Positions 41,215 to 51,546 of a stretch of 64,000 nt of DNA are shown one piece after another. The stretch lies in NCBI GenBank assembly GCA_017556705.1, contig JAFYMG010000009.1, positions 104,766 to 168,765 on the forward strand, read 5' to 3'. The stretch is from Paludibacteraceae bacterium (lineage in GTDB: Bacteria > Bacteroidota > Bacteroidia > Bacteroidales > Paludibacteraceae). Position 1 is the stretch's first letter, and the number at the start of each line of letters is the position of its first letter. The translations under genes and the position numbers were made by a program. Under the pieces are notes generated by a model, which did not search any database, was not told where the DNA came from, and saw only the letters and a list, made by a program, of their open reading frames with translations.

Positions 41215-41778
41215 ATGAAATATCTAATAGTAGGATTGGGCAATATCGGCGATGAGTACGCCAACACACGCCATAATATCGGATTTATGATGGTGGATGC
41301 TTTCGCAGAAAGCAAAAATGCAACATGGGAAGACAAACGTTATGGCTTTGTAGCACGTTGCCGTGCCAAAAGTGCCGAGATCATTCTGCTCAAGCCATCC
41401 ACATACATGAACCTGAGTGGTAATGCTGTGCGCTATTGGCTGCAACAAGAGAAGATTCCTGTGGAGAATATGCTCGTGTTGGTTGATGATTTGAACCTGC
41501 CATTCGGTAGTATCCGCATGCGCAAGCAGGGCAGCAATGGCGGACACAATGGGCTGGGACATATCCAGCAAGTGCTTGGTACACAAAACTATGCACGTCT
41601 GCGCTTTGGAATAGGAAATGATTTTAGCAAAGGTGCACAATGTAATTTTGTACTCGGTCAATGGAGCGATGAAGAGCAAAAAAACCTACCCGATCGATTG
41701 AAATTGGTGAGCGAGATCATCCCATCCTTCTGCCTACAAGGTATGGATAGAACCATGAATCAATATAATGGCAAATAG
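41215..41778 (+). CDS. pth: Peptidyl-tRNA hydrolase
   Basis: A 187-residue enzyme that releases peptides from stalled peptidyl-tRNA. It has [21 protein letters not shown] with catalytic His20, [13 protein letters not shown] and [27 protein letters not shown] (residues about 83-109). All key residues are intact. It heads a plus-strand run (pth-hslR-DUF4924-nth) with short gaps and follows a hairpin-linker repeat. Confidence 0.97.
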   Translation: MKYLIVGLGNIGDEYANTRHNIGFMMVDAFAESKNATWEDKRYGFVARCRAKSAEIILLKPSTYMNLSGNAVRYWLQQEKIPVENMLVLVDDLNLPFGSIRMRKQGSNGGHNGLGHIQQVLGTQNYARLRFGIGNDFSKGAQCNFVLGQWSDEEQKNLPDRLKLVSEIIPSFCLQGMDRTMNQYNGK

Positions 41779-41815
41779 GTTAAAGGCGAGAGGTTAGAGG
41801 TTAAAGGCAGAAAGT

Positions 41816-42232
41816 ATGGAAGTACGAGTAGATAAATACCTATGGGCAATGCGGATTTATAAGACCCGCTCAATTGCTACGGACGCATGTAAGTGCGGAC
41901 GCGTGAAGATGAATGGCGTGGAAATCAAACCTAGCCGCACTTTTCATGTGGGGGATATATTTACTGTACGAAAGGGGCCAATCACCTATACATATCGCAT
42001 CTTGCAACTCTGGGGAAATCGTTTGGGAGCAAAGATGGTACCTGAATATTTGCAGGACATCACTCCTAAAGAGCAGTTAGAGATCTTAGAGCTGGCACGC
42101 TTTGCAGCACAAAGTGGTCGCGATCGCGGGACAGGACGACCAACCAAGAAAGATAGACGAGATATTGAACAATTTTTCTCGGATGACTATAATTATCTAT
42201 TAGATGAAGACGACGATTTAGAAGAGGATTAA
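41816..42232 (+). CDS. hslR: S4-domain RNA-binding heat-shock protein HslR
   Basis: A 138-residue protein with an N-terminal S4 domain (VRVDKYLWAMRIYKTRSIATDACKCGRVKMNG, residues about 3-34). Hsp15/HslR binds 50S subunits carrying stalled nascent chains and helps recycle them, which fits its place beside pth. The C-terminus is highly acidic. The gap from pth contains a GGTTAAAGGC-type micro-repeat. Confidence 0.9.
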   Translation: MEVRVDKYLWAMRIYKTRSIATDACKCGRVKMNGVEIKPSRTFHVGDIFTVRKGPITYTYRILQLWGNRLGAKMVPEYLQDITPKEQLEILELARFAAQSGRDRGTGRPTKKDRRDIEQFFSDDYNYLLDEDDDLEED

Positions 42233-42236
42233 GACT

Positions 42237-42683
42237 ATGATTTTGAAGAAAAACAATATTGCCGAATACATCCTATATCTCTGGCAGATAGAGGATTACC
42301 TACGTGCATTTCCACAGCAAGCAGATGTCAATCAAGAGTTACATGATCTGAATGAGATGATGCACCAAGAAAATATTTTGGAAAGCGGACACCTACAATT
42401 AGCCAAGAATGCTCTTGATGAATTGGAGGACTTGCACTATGATCTACTAGACCAGGAAGCTACCTATCGTGCAGCCATGCTTCAACTGACTCCTTCGCTC
42501 AACCTTTTGAAGGCAAAAACCGACCGCCCAACGATGAGCGATGTAGAAGCATGCCTCGTATTATTGTACCAAATTATGCTACTTAACCTGCAAAAACGTC
42601 CGATTTCAACGGAAACACAGCAAGTACAAAAGCAAGCTACACAAATACTGCAATACCTCAGCAAAACATACAAAAAGCAATAG
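42237..42683 (+). CDS. DUF4924 family protein
   Basis: A 148-residue soluble, mostly helical protein of the Bacteroidetes-specific DUF4924 family. The conserved opening is NNIAEYILYLWQIEDYLRAF, with a hydrophobic segment DVEACLVLLYQIMLLNLQKRPI late in the protein. The function is unknown. It is tightly linked (4-base gap) to hslR, so the two are probably co-translated. Confidence 0.82.
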   Translation: MILKKNNIAEYILYLWQIEDYLRAFPQQADVNQELHDLNEMMHQENILESGHLQLAKNALDELEDLHYDLLDQEATYRAAMLQLTPSLNLLKAKTDRPTMSDVEACLVLLYQIMLLNLQKRPISTETQQVQKQATQILQYLSKTYKKQ

Positions 42684-42685
42684 AT

Positions 42686-42741
42686 ATTGACCGCTTAGCT
42701 GTTAGATGTTAGACCGCCTACAGCTGTTAGAGTTTAGACAA
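42686..42741 (+). repeat. GTTAGA-type micro-repeat before nth
   Basis: GCTGTTAGATGTTAGACCGCC and AGCTGTTAGAGTTTAGAC are degenerate tandem copies of a TTAGA-containing unit. It resembles the linker of the hairpin-linker family. Confidence 0.55.
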
Positions 42742-43380
42742 ATGAGAACCAAAGAGCGATATGAGAAAGCATTGGCATGGTTTGAAGCAAATATGCCTAT
42801 AGCCGAGAGCGAGTTGAATTTCGAGAACGAATATCAGCTCCTTGTAGCAGTCATGCTATCTGCTCAATGTACTGACAAGCGGGTGAATTTGGTCACTCCT
42901 GCGTTGTTTCATGCCTACCCTACTATTGCAGATTTAGCCGATTCCACCGCAGAAGATGTACTGAAATATATTCGTTCTGTCAGTTATCCCAATAGCAAAG
43001 CAGAGCATTTGGTAGAAATGGCTAAACGTGTCGTAGAAGTATACAATGGTGAAATTCCAGACTCACGCGAAGCGTTACAGACTCTAGCTGGTGTAGGTCG
43101 CAAAACTGCCAATGTGGTACTGGCAGTTTGGTGGAACCAACCTACCATGGCAGTAGATACCCATATCTTCCGTGTAGCAGAGCGTATCGGTTTGACTACC
43201 AAGGCAAAAAATCCATTGGATAGCGAACAACAACTTATCAAATATATTCCAGAAAGCATCATTCCAAAAGCCCATCACTGGCTTTTGCTACACGGTCGTT
43301 ATACTTGTCAAGCGCGCACTCCGAAGTGCGAAAAATGCGGTATTCAAACGATTTGTCGCTATTTTTCCAGCAAAAAATAA
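42742..43380 (+). CDS. nth: Endonuclease III
   Basis: A 212-residue DNA glycosylase/AP lyase removing oxidised pyrimidines. The helix-hairpin-helix LAGVGRKTANVVLAV carries catalytic Lys121, and Asp139 is in AVDTHIFRVAERIGL. The C-terminal [4Fe-4S] cluster is C-x6-C-x2-C-x5-C (CQARTPKCEKCGIQTIC). The ATG at 42742 is used; an earlier start lies within the repeat and adds no conserved residues. Confidence 0.96.
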   Translation: MRTKERYEKALAWFEANMPIAESELNFENEYQLLVAVMLSAQCTDKRVNLVTPALFHAYPTIADLADSTAEDVLKYIRSVSYPNSKAEHLVEMAKRVVEVYNGEIPDSREALQTLAGVGRKTANVVLAVWWNQPTMAVDTHIFRVAERIGLTTKAKNPLDSEQQLIKYIPESIIPKAHHWLLLHGRYTCQARTPKCEKCGIQTICRYFSSKK

Positions 43381-43410
43381 AAAAGTCTTGCATAAATGCA
43401 AGAAAATTAC

Positions 43411-43418
43411 TATCTTTG
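43411..43418 (+). promoter_or_regulatory. Promoter -7 element TATCTTTG for tamB
   Basis: TTGCATAAATGCAAGAAAATTAC precedes TATCTTTG. It lies downstream of the TTG at 43388 and so favours the GTG at 43445 as the tamB start. Confidence 0.65.
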
Positions 43419-43444
43419 CGCACTTTTTACTTTGGGGTAATTTT

Positions 43445-46400
43445 GTGCAAAAAGAGTTAGACCAACATATTGTAAGTGACAGCAGTAAGAAAAACACTGC
43501 AGATAAGAGTCCTAAAACGACAAAAGTGAAACAAACTTTTGCAGGGATTTTTATTGGATTAGGGGTATTCGTGTTCTTACTGGGAGGCATCGTTGGACTA
43601 TTGCACCTAAAAACTGTACAGACATACATCATCGGTAAAATAACCGATAAATTAGAAGAAACGTTACAGGCTGATGTAAAAATTGCACAATTTCATTATC
43701 GTCCCTTATCTCACCTAGCCATTGATAGCATTTATCTTAGTGACCAGCGATATGATACCCTAGCGTTCATAGAGCAGATGCGTGTTGAATTCCACCCATT
43801 ACAATTACGTTATGATCGGATTGATATTCAACAGCTTCAACTACGCCATCCCTATATCAATCTCCAATCCTCTTCGGATTCAACCTTGAATATTCAATTC
43901 CTGATAGATGCATTCAAACGTGATTCAAGTAATTTCCCATTTCGGTTGAATATTGATACCCTCAAGTTAGAGCAAACACGTGTACGCTACAACGAGATCT
44001 TGGTAGATCAATTAGATTTGGATCTAGCATTGCCCGTTTTGAGCCAAGATTCGTTGGATATACAACTACATTCCATGCATATGCGCGCGCGTTTGGACCA
44101 ACTGGATGCTAGTTTTGAAACGGACTTACATGGTGGATTAGACTCTATTTTTGCAAAGAACATGCAATTGACATTCCGAGAGCAGTCACTCTTCTCTGGT
44201 GATATAGCCATATTTAATCCCACTGATTTGGAATCCATGTACGTAGAGGCACGCTGCAATGACCTGTATTGCAATGATGTTTTGCTACAAGATTTATTAT
44301 CTCAATTACAGATACCATCTATTGCATTGCCCAACATCATCACTCAATTGGGCGATGTTCGCTACCGAGGTAACATCTATGGACGACTAGAGTTGTTAAA
44401 TCTGCAAGGCACATTTAGAACATTATTCGGATCTATTCATGTGAATGGTAATGTCAAAAGCGATACCACATTACAGAACTTTGCATTTCATGGACATGTA
44501 GCAACCACAAAATTTCAGGTTGGACAACTCATAGAACATTCAGACCTGGGTTCTGTCACATTGCAAGCAGATGTAGAGGGTGCAATTACGACACAACAGT
44601 TGGTCTATTGTACTGCAACAGCAGATATACAACAAATTGAATATAAAGGATATAGCTATCAACACCTTCATTTAGATGGTGAATTACGCCCTGATGAAGT
44701 GAATGGTCGCTTGAATATTGATGATGAAAATATCTGCTTGAACATTGAAGGATTAGCAGATTGGTCGATGGAAGATACTCGACTTGACATAACAATGCAG
44801 TTATCTAACTTTAAACCTGCATCCCTACATTTAATTGAGCAATATCCTGAATTAGAATTAGAAGCAACGACCTATATCAGTTTGTACACTTCTGGCAAAG
44901 GAAAAGAAATGTTGGATCACATGACGGGGTATGTGATTGTAGATTCATTGCAAATCCATAATGGTATTCGGCAAACAACTATGGAGCAATTCAAATTGCT
45001 AATCGACAGTGATTGGAAAAATGGAATGCCAACTCATCAAATGCGAGTACAATCTGATTATATGACAGCAAACTTGAGCGGATCATTTCAATATAGTACA
45101 CTACCAACAACTATTCAACAATTATTGCATATTTACTTGCCAAGTATAGTTAAGCAACCCACAATTGTATCAACCAGCAATAATAACTTGGATTTCTACG
45201 CATACTTCCGTAGTTTAGATTCCATCACCCAAGTGTTGGACTTAGAGCTAGAATTACCATCATTCCCTACTATTAAAGGATATATCCGTGAAAAGAACCA
45301 ACAAATTGGCTTACAGGCGTTTATCCCATATATTAACACTAGTGGTACAAAGATGGAAGACGTCACCATTGCATTGGACAATCAAGATGACCAATTGGGT
45401 TTATCTATATCTTTATTAAATCACTTGCCAAAAAACAACCCTACCGCAGCTAAATTGGGAGATATTAAAGCCAAGATCTACCTGAATGCTCAAGATGATG
45501 AGTTAGATTTGCTTGTTAACTTAGGTAATACAGATAGTGTCCGCAACGAAGGCGTGATCCATGCGATATCTAAGCTGTCTACCTATAACAACCAATTTCA
45601 GTTGGACATTCAAATATTACCAAGCAATTTTATTCTCAATGACTCTGCTTGGAGCATAGGTCAATCAACTATCACTTATATACCTACCAACAAGCTGGTA
45701 AAGATTAATGATTTTGCGCTGAACACAGAGTATCAATCTATCACAATTAACGGAAGGGGCTCTGAATTGGCTACAGATTCATTGAACATAGCTCTTCAAA
45801 ATATCAATTTAGATTACTTATTGAGTTATACAGAGGCTAATAAGACGATCTCAATCATGGGACCAGCAACAGGTCAAGCACATATTTATAGCTTATTCTC
45901 CGAACCTATGTTAGAGGCCCAAGTACAAATCCCTAATGGAGGCTTAAATGGCGTATATTTAGGTGATGTCACGGCAACAGCTGAATTAGATCGAGAAAAT
46001 AAAACGATCTTAATACATGGACAAATCGTAGACTCAAGTACACATGTAGTAGCACAGGTGGAAGGTAAGGTGATTCCTGCTAATAAATGGTGGGGATTGG
46101 ATATAACATGCGATAGTTTAGATATTCATTTTATTGATGCATGGACAAATGGCATCATTTCAAATCCACAAGGTAGAGGATACGGACATGTAAAAGTAGA
46201 AGGACAAGAGCGTAAAGTGTGGGTTACTGGTAGAGCATTGGCAAAAAATGCACAAGTAACTGTTCCACAGATTGGTGTGACACTGTATATGTCAGACTCC
46301 ATATTGCTTGATTCAACCGCGATTCATTTCCCTGATATTGTAGTAAATGATCAGTTCGGAAACACAGGTCTATTTACTGGTACCCTGCTTCATGAGCATT

Positions 46401-47752
46401 TTCTAAATATGCGCTACGATCTACGTGCACAAGCAAATAAAATGATGGTAATGAATCTGCCAGCAGATCAACAATCATTCTTCTATGGGCAAGTATTTGG
46501 AACTGGTGATGTACATATCTACGGAGATGAGACAAACTGTCAAATAGATGTCAATGCAAAGACAGAAGCCAACACAAAATTCTATCTCAATATCAATAGT
46601 GCAAGTCAGGCTACTACATCCGATTTTATTGATTTTGTAAAACCCGATACAAGTTCGCATTATCTACTCAATATACTACAACCAAAACAAACAAAATCTA
46701 ATGTAGCACCATCGGAAAGTCGTTTGCGATTATCATTGCAGGGTGAAGTAACTCCAGATGCCGATATCACAATAAAACTAGGAGGAGAAGACGGTCTTAA
46801 AGGACGTGGAGAAGGCAACTTGAAATTGGTATATGAATCTCCTTCAGAAAACATTCATATGCAAGGAAATTATGTATTACAATCTGGTAAGTTTGATTTC
46901 TCGCTTGGCAATATTGTTCGTCGTAATTTTACTATTCGCGAAGGTAGTCAGATCACTTGGGATAGTGATCCTATGGCTCCGATTGTAGATATAACAGGTT
47001 ACTACCACACTACAGCTTCATTACGCGATTTATTTGGCAGCGAAAGTAATCAAATTGCTACCAACCGAACTTCAGTACCTGTGAATTGTGTATTACACAT
47101 GACTGACCAACTATTTAATCCTATATTAAGTTTTGCCATCGAGTTGCCACAATCGGATGAATCGGTACAAAGCCAAGTTCGATCAATGATCAATACAGAT
47201 GAAATGCTAATGCGTCAGGTAATATACCTGCTTGTATTTAATCGATTCTACACACCTGATTACTTACAAAACACGCAAAATATAGGATTGAATGAGACCT
47301 ATTCGTTGCTATCGTCAACCATTACAGGACAAATCAACTCATGGCTAAGCAAACTTACCGATATTTTTACCATGGGATTCAATTTCCGAACCGACGGTGA
47401 AGGTGAAACAGCAAGTCAAGAGTATGAAGCAAATTTCCAAATTCACCCAATTAACCAATTGATTATCAATGGTAATTTTGGTTATCGATACAATGATCTT
47501 AGCAACCGTCCATTCTTCGGAGATCTAGATATAGAATACTTGCTCACAGAAAATGGTAAATTCCGAGCAAAAGCATTCACCCATACTGTGGATAAATATT
47601 CGCTTCGTCAAGCCAATACGGTACAGGGAGTAGGCTTTGTATTTAAGCACGATTTTAATTGGAAAGAGAACAAAACCAAAGATGTTTCCAAGAAAAAAGA
47701 CTCTTCCAAGAAGAGCAAGAAAATAAAAAAGAAAACGAAAGAAAGACAATAG
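43445..47752 (+). CDS. tamB: Translocation and assembly module protein TamB
   Basis: A 1435-residue envelope protein. It has a short lysine-rich cytoplasmic N-terminus, one membrane helix (about 32-54), a long repetitive beta-rich periplasmic bridge, and the C-terminal DUF490/TamB domain with SDPMAPIVDITGYYHTTASL and FNFRTDGEGETA. TamB and related AsmA-like proteins carry phospholipid between membranes and aid outer-membrane assembly. The start GTG 43445 is inferred from the promoter; the TTG at 43388 is upstream of it. A very basic lysine-rich tail ends the protein. comM/yifB follows closely. Confidence 0.87.
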   Translation: MQKELDQHIVSDSSKKNTADKSPKTTKVKQTFAGIFIGLGVFVFLLGGIVGLLHLKTVQTYIIGKITDKLEETLQADVKIAQFHYRPLSHLAIDSIYLSDQRYDTLAFIEQMRVEFHPLQLRYDRIDIQQLQLRHPYINLQSSSDSTLNIQFLIDAFKRDSSNFPFRLNIDTLKLEQTRVRYNEILVDQLDLDLALPVLSQDSLDIQLHSMHMRARLDQLDASFETDLHGGLDSIFAKNMQLTFREQSLFSGDIAIFNPTDLESMYVEARCNDLYCNDVLLQDLLSQLQIPSIALPNIITQLGDVRYRGNIYGRLELLNLQGTFRTLFGSIHVNGNVKSDTTLQNFAFHGHVATTKFQVGQLIEHSDLGSVTLQADVEGAITTQQLVYCTATADIQQIEYKGYSYQHLHLDGELRPDEVNGRLNIDDENICLNIEGLADWSMEDTRLDITMQLSNFKPASLHLIEQYPELELEATTYISLYTSGKGKEMLDHMTGYVIVDSLQIHNGIRQTTMEQFKLLIDSDWKNGMPTHQMRVQSDYMTANLSGSFQYSTLPTTIQQLLHIYLPSIVKQPTIVSTSNNNLDFYAYFRSLDSITQVLDLELELPSFPTIKGYIREKNQQIGLQAFIPYINTSGTKMEDVTIALDNQDDQLGLSISLLNHLPKNNPTAAKLGDIKAKIYLNAQDDELDLLVNLGNTDSVRNEGVIHAISKLSTYNNQFQLDIQILPSNFILNDSAWSIGQSTITYIPTNKLVKINDFALNTEYQSITINGRGSELATDSLNIALQNINLDYLLSYTEANKTISIMGPATGQAHIYSLFSEPMLEAQVQIPNGGLNGVYLGDVTATAELDRENKTILIHGQIVDSSTHVVAQVEGKVIPANKWWGLDITCDSLDIHFIDAWTNGIISNPQGRGYGHVKVEGQERKVWVTGRALAKNAQVTVPQIGVTLYMSDSILLDSTAIHFPDIVVNDQFGNTGLFTGTLLHEHFLNMRYDLRAQANKMMVMNLPADQQSFFYGQVFGTGDVHIYGDETNCQIDVNAKTEANTKFYLNINSASQATTSDFIDFVKPDTSSHYLLNILQPKQTKSNVAPSESRLRLSLQGEVTPDADITIKLGGEDGLKGRGEGNLKLVYESPSENIHMQGNYVLQSGKFDFSLGNIVRRNFTIREGSQITWDSDPMAPIVDITGYYHTTASLRDLFGSESNQIATNRTSVPVNCVLHMTDQLFNPILSFAIELPQSDESVQSQVRSMINTDEMLMRQVIYLLVFNRFYTPDYLQNTQNIGLNETYSLLSSTITGQINSWLSKLTDIFTMGFNFRTDGEGETASQEYEANFQIHPINQLIINGNFGYRYNDLSNRPFFGDLDIEYLLTENGKFRAKAFTHTVDKYSLRQANTVQGVGFVFKHDFNWKENKTKDVSKKKDSSKKSKKIKKKTKERQ

Positions 47753-47755
47753 CTT

Positions 47756-49333
47756 ATGTTGATCAAGTGTTTTGGTGCAGCGCCACAAGGCATTGATGCT
47801 GTCATTGTGACGATTGAAGTGCATGCCGTTCCTGGATTTGAGTTCACGCTTGTCGGTCTGCCTGATAATGCAGTGAAAGAGAGCCACGAACGTATCGTGG
47901 CTGCACTGACAGTGAATGGCTACAACAAACCTCGCCACACCCTAACGATCAATATGGCTCCGGCAGACATCAAGAAGGAAGGAGCGGCATACGATTTGCC
48001 ATTGGCTATCGGCATGTTGGCCGCTGAAGAAGAGGTCAAAACAGCTGATTTAGAGCACTATATGATTATGGGCGAATTATCATTGGACGGTACACTACAG
48101 CCCATCCAAGCGGTATTACCTATGGCATTAGCGGCTCGCAAAGCAGGATTCAAAGGTATCATCCTCCCCGAACAGAATGCCCGCGAAGCGGCTGTGGTCA
48201 AAGGCCTAGAGGTGTATGGTATGAAGCACCTACTGGACGTCGTTCGCTTCTTGAATGGTACGCAAATCTTCGAACCTACTTGCGTAGATACTGCAGCAGA
48301 ATTTGCAGCGCATGCCTTCACATCCGATCTCGATTTCTCGGATGTACGTGGACAAGAGAATGTGCGCCGAGCCATGGAAGTCGCCGCAGCAGGTGGACAT
48401 AACATGCTGATGGTAGGTCCTCCAGGTGCAGGCAAAAGCATGATGGCTAAGCGCATGCCATCCATCCTCCCACCATTGAATCTAGAAGAGGCATTAGAGA
48501 CCACCAAGATCTATTCTGTGGCAGGTATGATGGCACGTAGAAAAGAGAGTGATGGTATGTCTAGCGCATTGATTGTACAACGTCCTTTCCGAAGCCCTCA
48601 CCATACGGTTACCGATGTTGCTCTCGTGGGAGGCGGCACCAATCCACACCCTGGAGAGATCAGTTTGGCTCATCATGGAGTGCTTTTCCTCGACGAGTTG
48701 CCCGAATACAAACGCAGCGCACTAGAGGTAATGCGCCAACCATTAGAGGATCGAAAGATTTGCGTCACTCGCACCAAGATGAGTGTTGAGTATCCTGCTT
48801 CGTTTATGTTAGTAGCAGCGATGAACCCATGCCCTTGCGGACATTATGGGGAGAACAACCCTGCACATCCTTGTACCTGTACACCTGCACAGATACATCG
48901 CTATATGAGTCGCATATCAGGTCCATTGTTGGATCGCATCGATATTCAGTGTGACATCCAGGCCGTGCCCTACTCTACACTGAAAGATGCACAGCCCGGC
49001 GAAAGCAGCGCCGTGATGCGCGAACGGGTGATCCGCGCACGAAAAGTGCAAGAGGAGCGGTTTGCCACATATAATCAAACAGCTAAATCGCCTGTACACT
49101 GCAACGCACAGATGACCCCCAAATTGGTGCGCGAACATTGCCAATTAGATGCACAAAGCGACAAGATGCTGTCCTATGCCATGGATAAGATGGGGCTCTC
49201 CGCACGCGCCTATGATCGCATACTCAAGGTAGCACGCACTATTGCCGACCTTGACAATAGCACCAACATACAAATACAACATATCTCCGAGGCCATTTCC
49301 TACCGCAGTTTGGATAGAGAAGATTGGATATAA
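47756..49333 (+). CDS. comM: YifB/ComM family Mg-chelatase-like AAA+ ATPase
   Basis: A 525-residue ATPase. The N-terminal ChlI-type domain begins VKCFGAAPQGIDAVIVTIE-like (MLIKCFGAAPQGIDAVIV) and contains GLPDNAVKESHERI. The AAA+ core has Walker A GPPGAGKS (Lys227) and Walker B HGVLFLDELPEY. The C-terminal region has a cysteine motif (NPCPCGHYG...PCTC). ComM is a helicase that extends heteroduplex during natural transformation. Its start follows the tamB stop by three bases. Confidence 0.93.
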   Translation: MLIKCFGAAPQGIDAVIVTIEVHAVPGFEFTLVGLPDNAVKESHERIVAALTVNGYNKPRHTLTINMAPADIKKEGAAYDLPLAIGMLAAEEEVKTADLEHYMIMGELSLDGTLQPIQAVLPMALAARKAGFKGIILPEQNAREAAVVKGLEVYGMKHLLDVVRFLNGTQIFEPTCVDTAAEFAAHAFTSDLDFSDVRGQENVRRAMEVAAAGGHNMLMVGPPGAGKSMMAKRMPSILPPLNLEEALETTKIYSVAGMMARRKESDGMSSALIVQRPFRSPHHTVTDVALVGGGTNPHPGEISLAHHGVLFLDELPEYKRSALEVMRQPLEDRKICVTRTKMSVEYPASFMLVAAMNPCPCGHYGENNPAHPCTCTPAQIHRYMSRISGPLLDRIDIQCDIQAVPYSTLKDAQPGESSAVMRERVIRARKVQEERFATYNQTAKSPVHCNAQMTPKLVREHCQLDAQSDKMLSYAMDKMGLSARAYDRILKVARTIADLDNSTNIQIQHISEAISYRSLDREDWI

Positions 49334-49356
49334 CACAACAATAAAGACAAACATAC

Positions 49357-51471
49357 ATGAAAACACGTTGGATTGGTTTACTAGCGATCGCCATGCTGCT
49401 GATTGCATGTGATAAGAAGATGGACTATGTGCCTATTGAGGCATTTGAACCTTCCTACAAAGCACTTCAAGGAGCGCAAGGAGACAACTATGACATCGAG
49501 GAGACCATCCGTATCCTCAATGGTATTGAACTAGCACAAGCGCAATCAGAGAACTTCGACGAGTTTTTGGAGTATATGGCACGCCAAGACTATAGCCAAG
49601 TGGCGCAAGATGTTGTTGATCTGCGAGTCAAATTGTTGCCTGTACTACAAGAGATGTATCTCATTGACCAGGAATATGAGCACATCAATCTATGGAGCAC
49701 TCTAGGGCGTGATCTTAGCACAGATGTTAGCCAAGTAGTCGCAGAAAAGACCAATCCTAATTTCTCCCTTGAAAATGTACATGGGCTCTTGCGCATTATG
49801 TCGCTCACGGATATACCGACCCCTAATAGCATCATCGTCTCATCCATCACAAAGACTGGTACAATGGTGTTTGAGCAGTTTGAGAAGAATCAAAAAATAA
49901 AGGAAGATTTAAGTATTCGCATGCATCAAGTTCGTAAGCAATATATCGAATACCTAGAGGACTATATACCTGTGTATAACAAGTATATGCAAGAGTGGAA
50001 CCAACTATGCCTCATCAAAGATCGCGCATATTTACAATTATATAGCGGTCAATACGAATCGGCGTTGAAGTCGTGCCAAGAGGCGCTCACCCGCGATCCC
50101 GACAATAGAGAGATGCACCTACTACAGTGCATGGCTATCATACAATCGGTAGAATACCCTCAAGCATCCAATTTGATCAAAGTATCTCCTAATGATATCG
50201 AACTTGGCAAGCACAATGATACCGTAGCTGACCCACGTTTACAGGTTGCCAATCAGATGCTTACGGATTATATTGAGCGTCATCCTAATTACTCTGCGGC
50301 CGCATTGCTGCTGAAAGGTATCATCCAAGCCAAGGAGGGCAACAAGGCTGAAGCACTCGTGTATTTTGATCAAGCAGCGATGGAGTATCCCCGTCAAGCA
50401 GAGCACTTGACTGATATGTTGTCATCCTATCGCGCGCGCACGTACCTTAATAATACGGCAGAAGGAGCCTACCTGCTCAGTCTGTATCAATCCACAATGG
50501 AAGGTTTTGGCATGTTCTCGCCTAATTTTGCCAAAGCAGTGCTCCACGAGCATAATGGTGATCTCATGTCGGCACGCGAGGAGATCTACAACCATTTCTT
50601 CCGTCGCTCCAATCAGATGGTGTACGATTGTCTGCTATCCGATATGGAATATTGCGAAGAGCATCTGGCATTCAGTTTCAAGCAACTACTACCAGAAAAC
50701 TCCTATATTGATGTGATCTTCAAGCGTTCGCCCAAGTTGATGGGTATGGGTAATGATAACAATAAACTGCAGGTCTCTTTGCACAACCGCAGCGACAAAA
50801 CATTCGAAAACATACGCCTCTTCCTTTGCATACACTTTACAGATATGTATAAGACGGAGTATCATGTAGTGCGTGTACCTGCACTCAATCGCATCAATGC
50901 CAACGAGTGTATCGAGATTGGCGAGATCGAACTCAACTACCGTAACAAATCTTTCAACGACATCACTCGCGTACGCGCTATCGCTCTGACTGACAATACC
51001 TTGTGTTGGATTGACAATGTCTATAATGCAGACACGCAGACCTACTACAACCCTACCCGTAGTGCCACCGTTGCGGAGTTGGCAGGTAGTGCAAACATGA
51101 AGCAACGTCAACGCTATTTCTCATCTATGAACGAAAGTGCGAGCAGCATTAGCGAGTCGCTATTGAAGAGTACAAGTATCGACACTGAAATATCGGGCAA
51201 TATGCTCAAACGTCACACCTTGCTGCATATCCGCCTGCCACGTATTGTCGTGATGCTTGACCCTGTTTATTTGCTCAACGATGCTGCTTCGCCCGAGCAA
51301 GATTATCTACAAGGCAGTGTGGCCCATCTTGTGTTCAAGGACGCTCCTCTACAACAAGACAATCAACTGACTATCAAATCGGTATACACCAGCTACGCGA
51401 TACACTTCACTGCCAACACGGATAGTACATATGCGATCACTGGTATTGATATCTTGCCTTTGGAGAAATAG
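49357..51471 (+). CDS. TPR-containing lipoprotein
   Basis: A 704-residue lipoprotein (MKTRWIGLLAIAMLLIAC, Cys18). The central part has helical repeats of TPR type, for example AYLQLYSGQYESALKSCQEA and AAALLLKGIIQAKEGNKAEA. The last 200 residues are beta-rich and may form a separate domain. The function is unknown; a scaffold in the periplasm or on the outer membrane is plausible. It may be co-transcribed with comM (23-base gap) and ends at a bidirectional terminator. Confidence 0.82.
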   Translation: MKTRWIGLLAIAMLLIACDKKMDYVPIEAFEPSYKALQGAQGDNYDIEETIRILNGIELAQAQSENFDEFLEYMARQDYSQVAQDVVDLRVKLLPVLQEMYLIDQEYEHINLWSTLGRDLSTDVSQVVAEKTNPNFSLENVHGLLRIMSLTDIPTPNSIIVSSITKTGTMVFEQFEKNQKIKEDLSIRMHQVRKQYIEYLEDYIPVYNKYMQEWNQLCLIKDRAYLQLYSGQYESALKSCQEALTRDPDNREMHLLQCMAIIQSVEYPQASNLIKVSPNDIELGKHNDTVADPRLQVANQMLTDYIERHPNYSAAALLLKGIIQAKEGNKAEALVYFDQAAMEYPRQAEHLTDMLSSYRARTYLNNTAEGAYLLSLYQSTMEGFGMFSPNFAKAVLHEHNGDLMSAREEIYNHFFRRSNQMVYDCLLSDMEYCEEHLAFSFKQLLPENSYIDVIFKRSPKLMGMGNDNNKLQVSLHNRSDKTFENIRLFLCIHFTDMYKTEYHVVRVPALNRINANECIEIGEIELNYRNKSFNDITRVRAIALTDNTLCWIDNVYNADTQTYYNPTRSATVAELAGSANMKQRQRYFSSMNESASSISESLLKSTSIDTEISGNMLKRHTLLHIRLPRIVVMLDPVYLLNDAASPEQDYLQGSVAHLVFKDAPLQQDNQLTIKSVYTSYAIHFTANTDSTYAITGIDILPLEK

Positions 51472-51490
51472 ATTCTTATAAGTAATAAAA

Positions 51491-51520
51491 AAATAGCCAC
51501 TCCTTGTAGAGTGGCTATTT
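51491..51520. terminator. Bidirectional terminator between TPR lipoprotein gene and pnp
   Basis: AAATAGCCACTC-cttgta-GAGTGGCTATTT is a perfect 12-bp stem with A and T tracts. Confidence 0.85.
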
Positions 51521-51546
51521 ACTTTATTCATATAATCGCTTCTAGA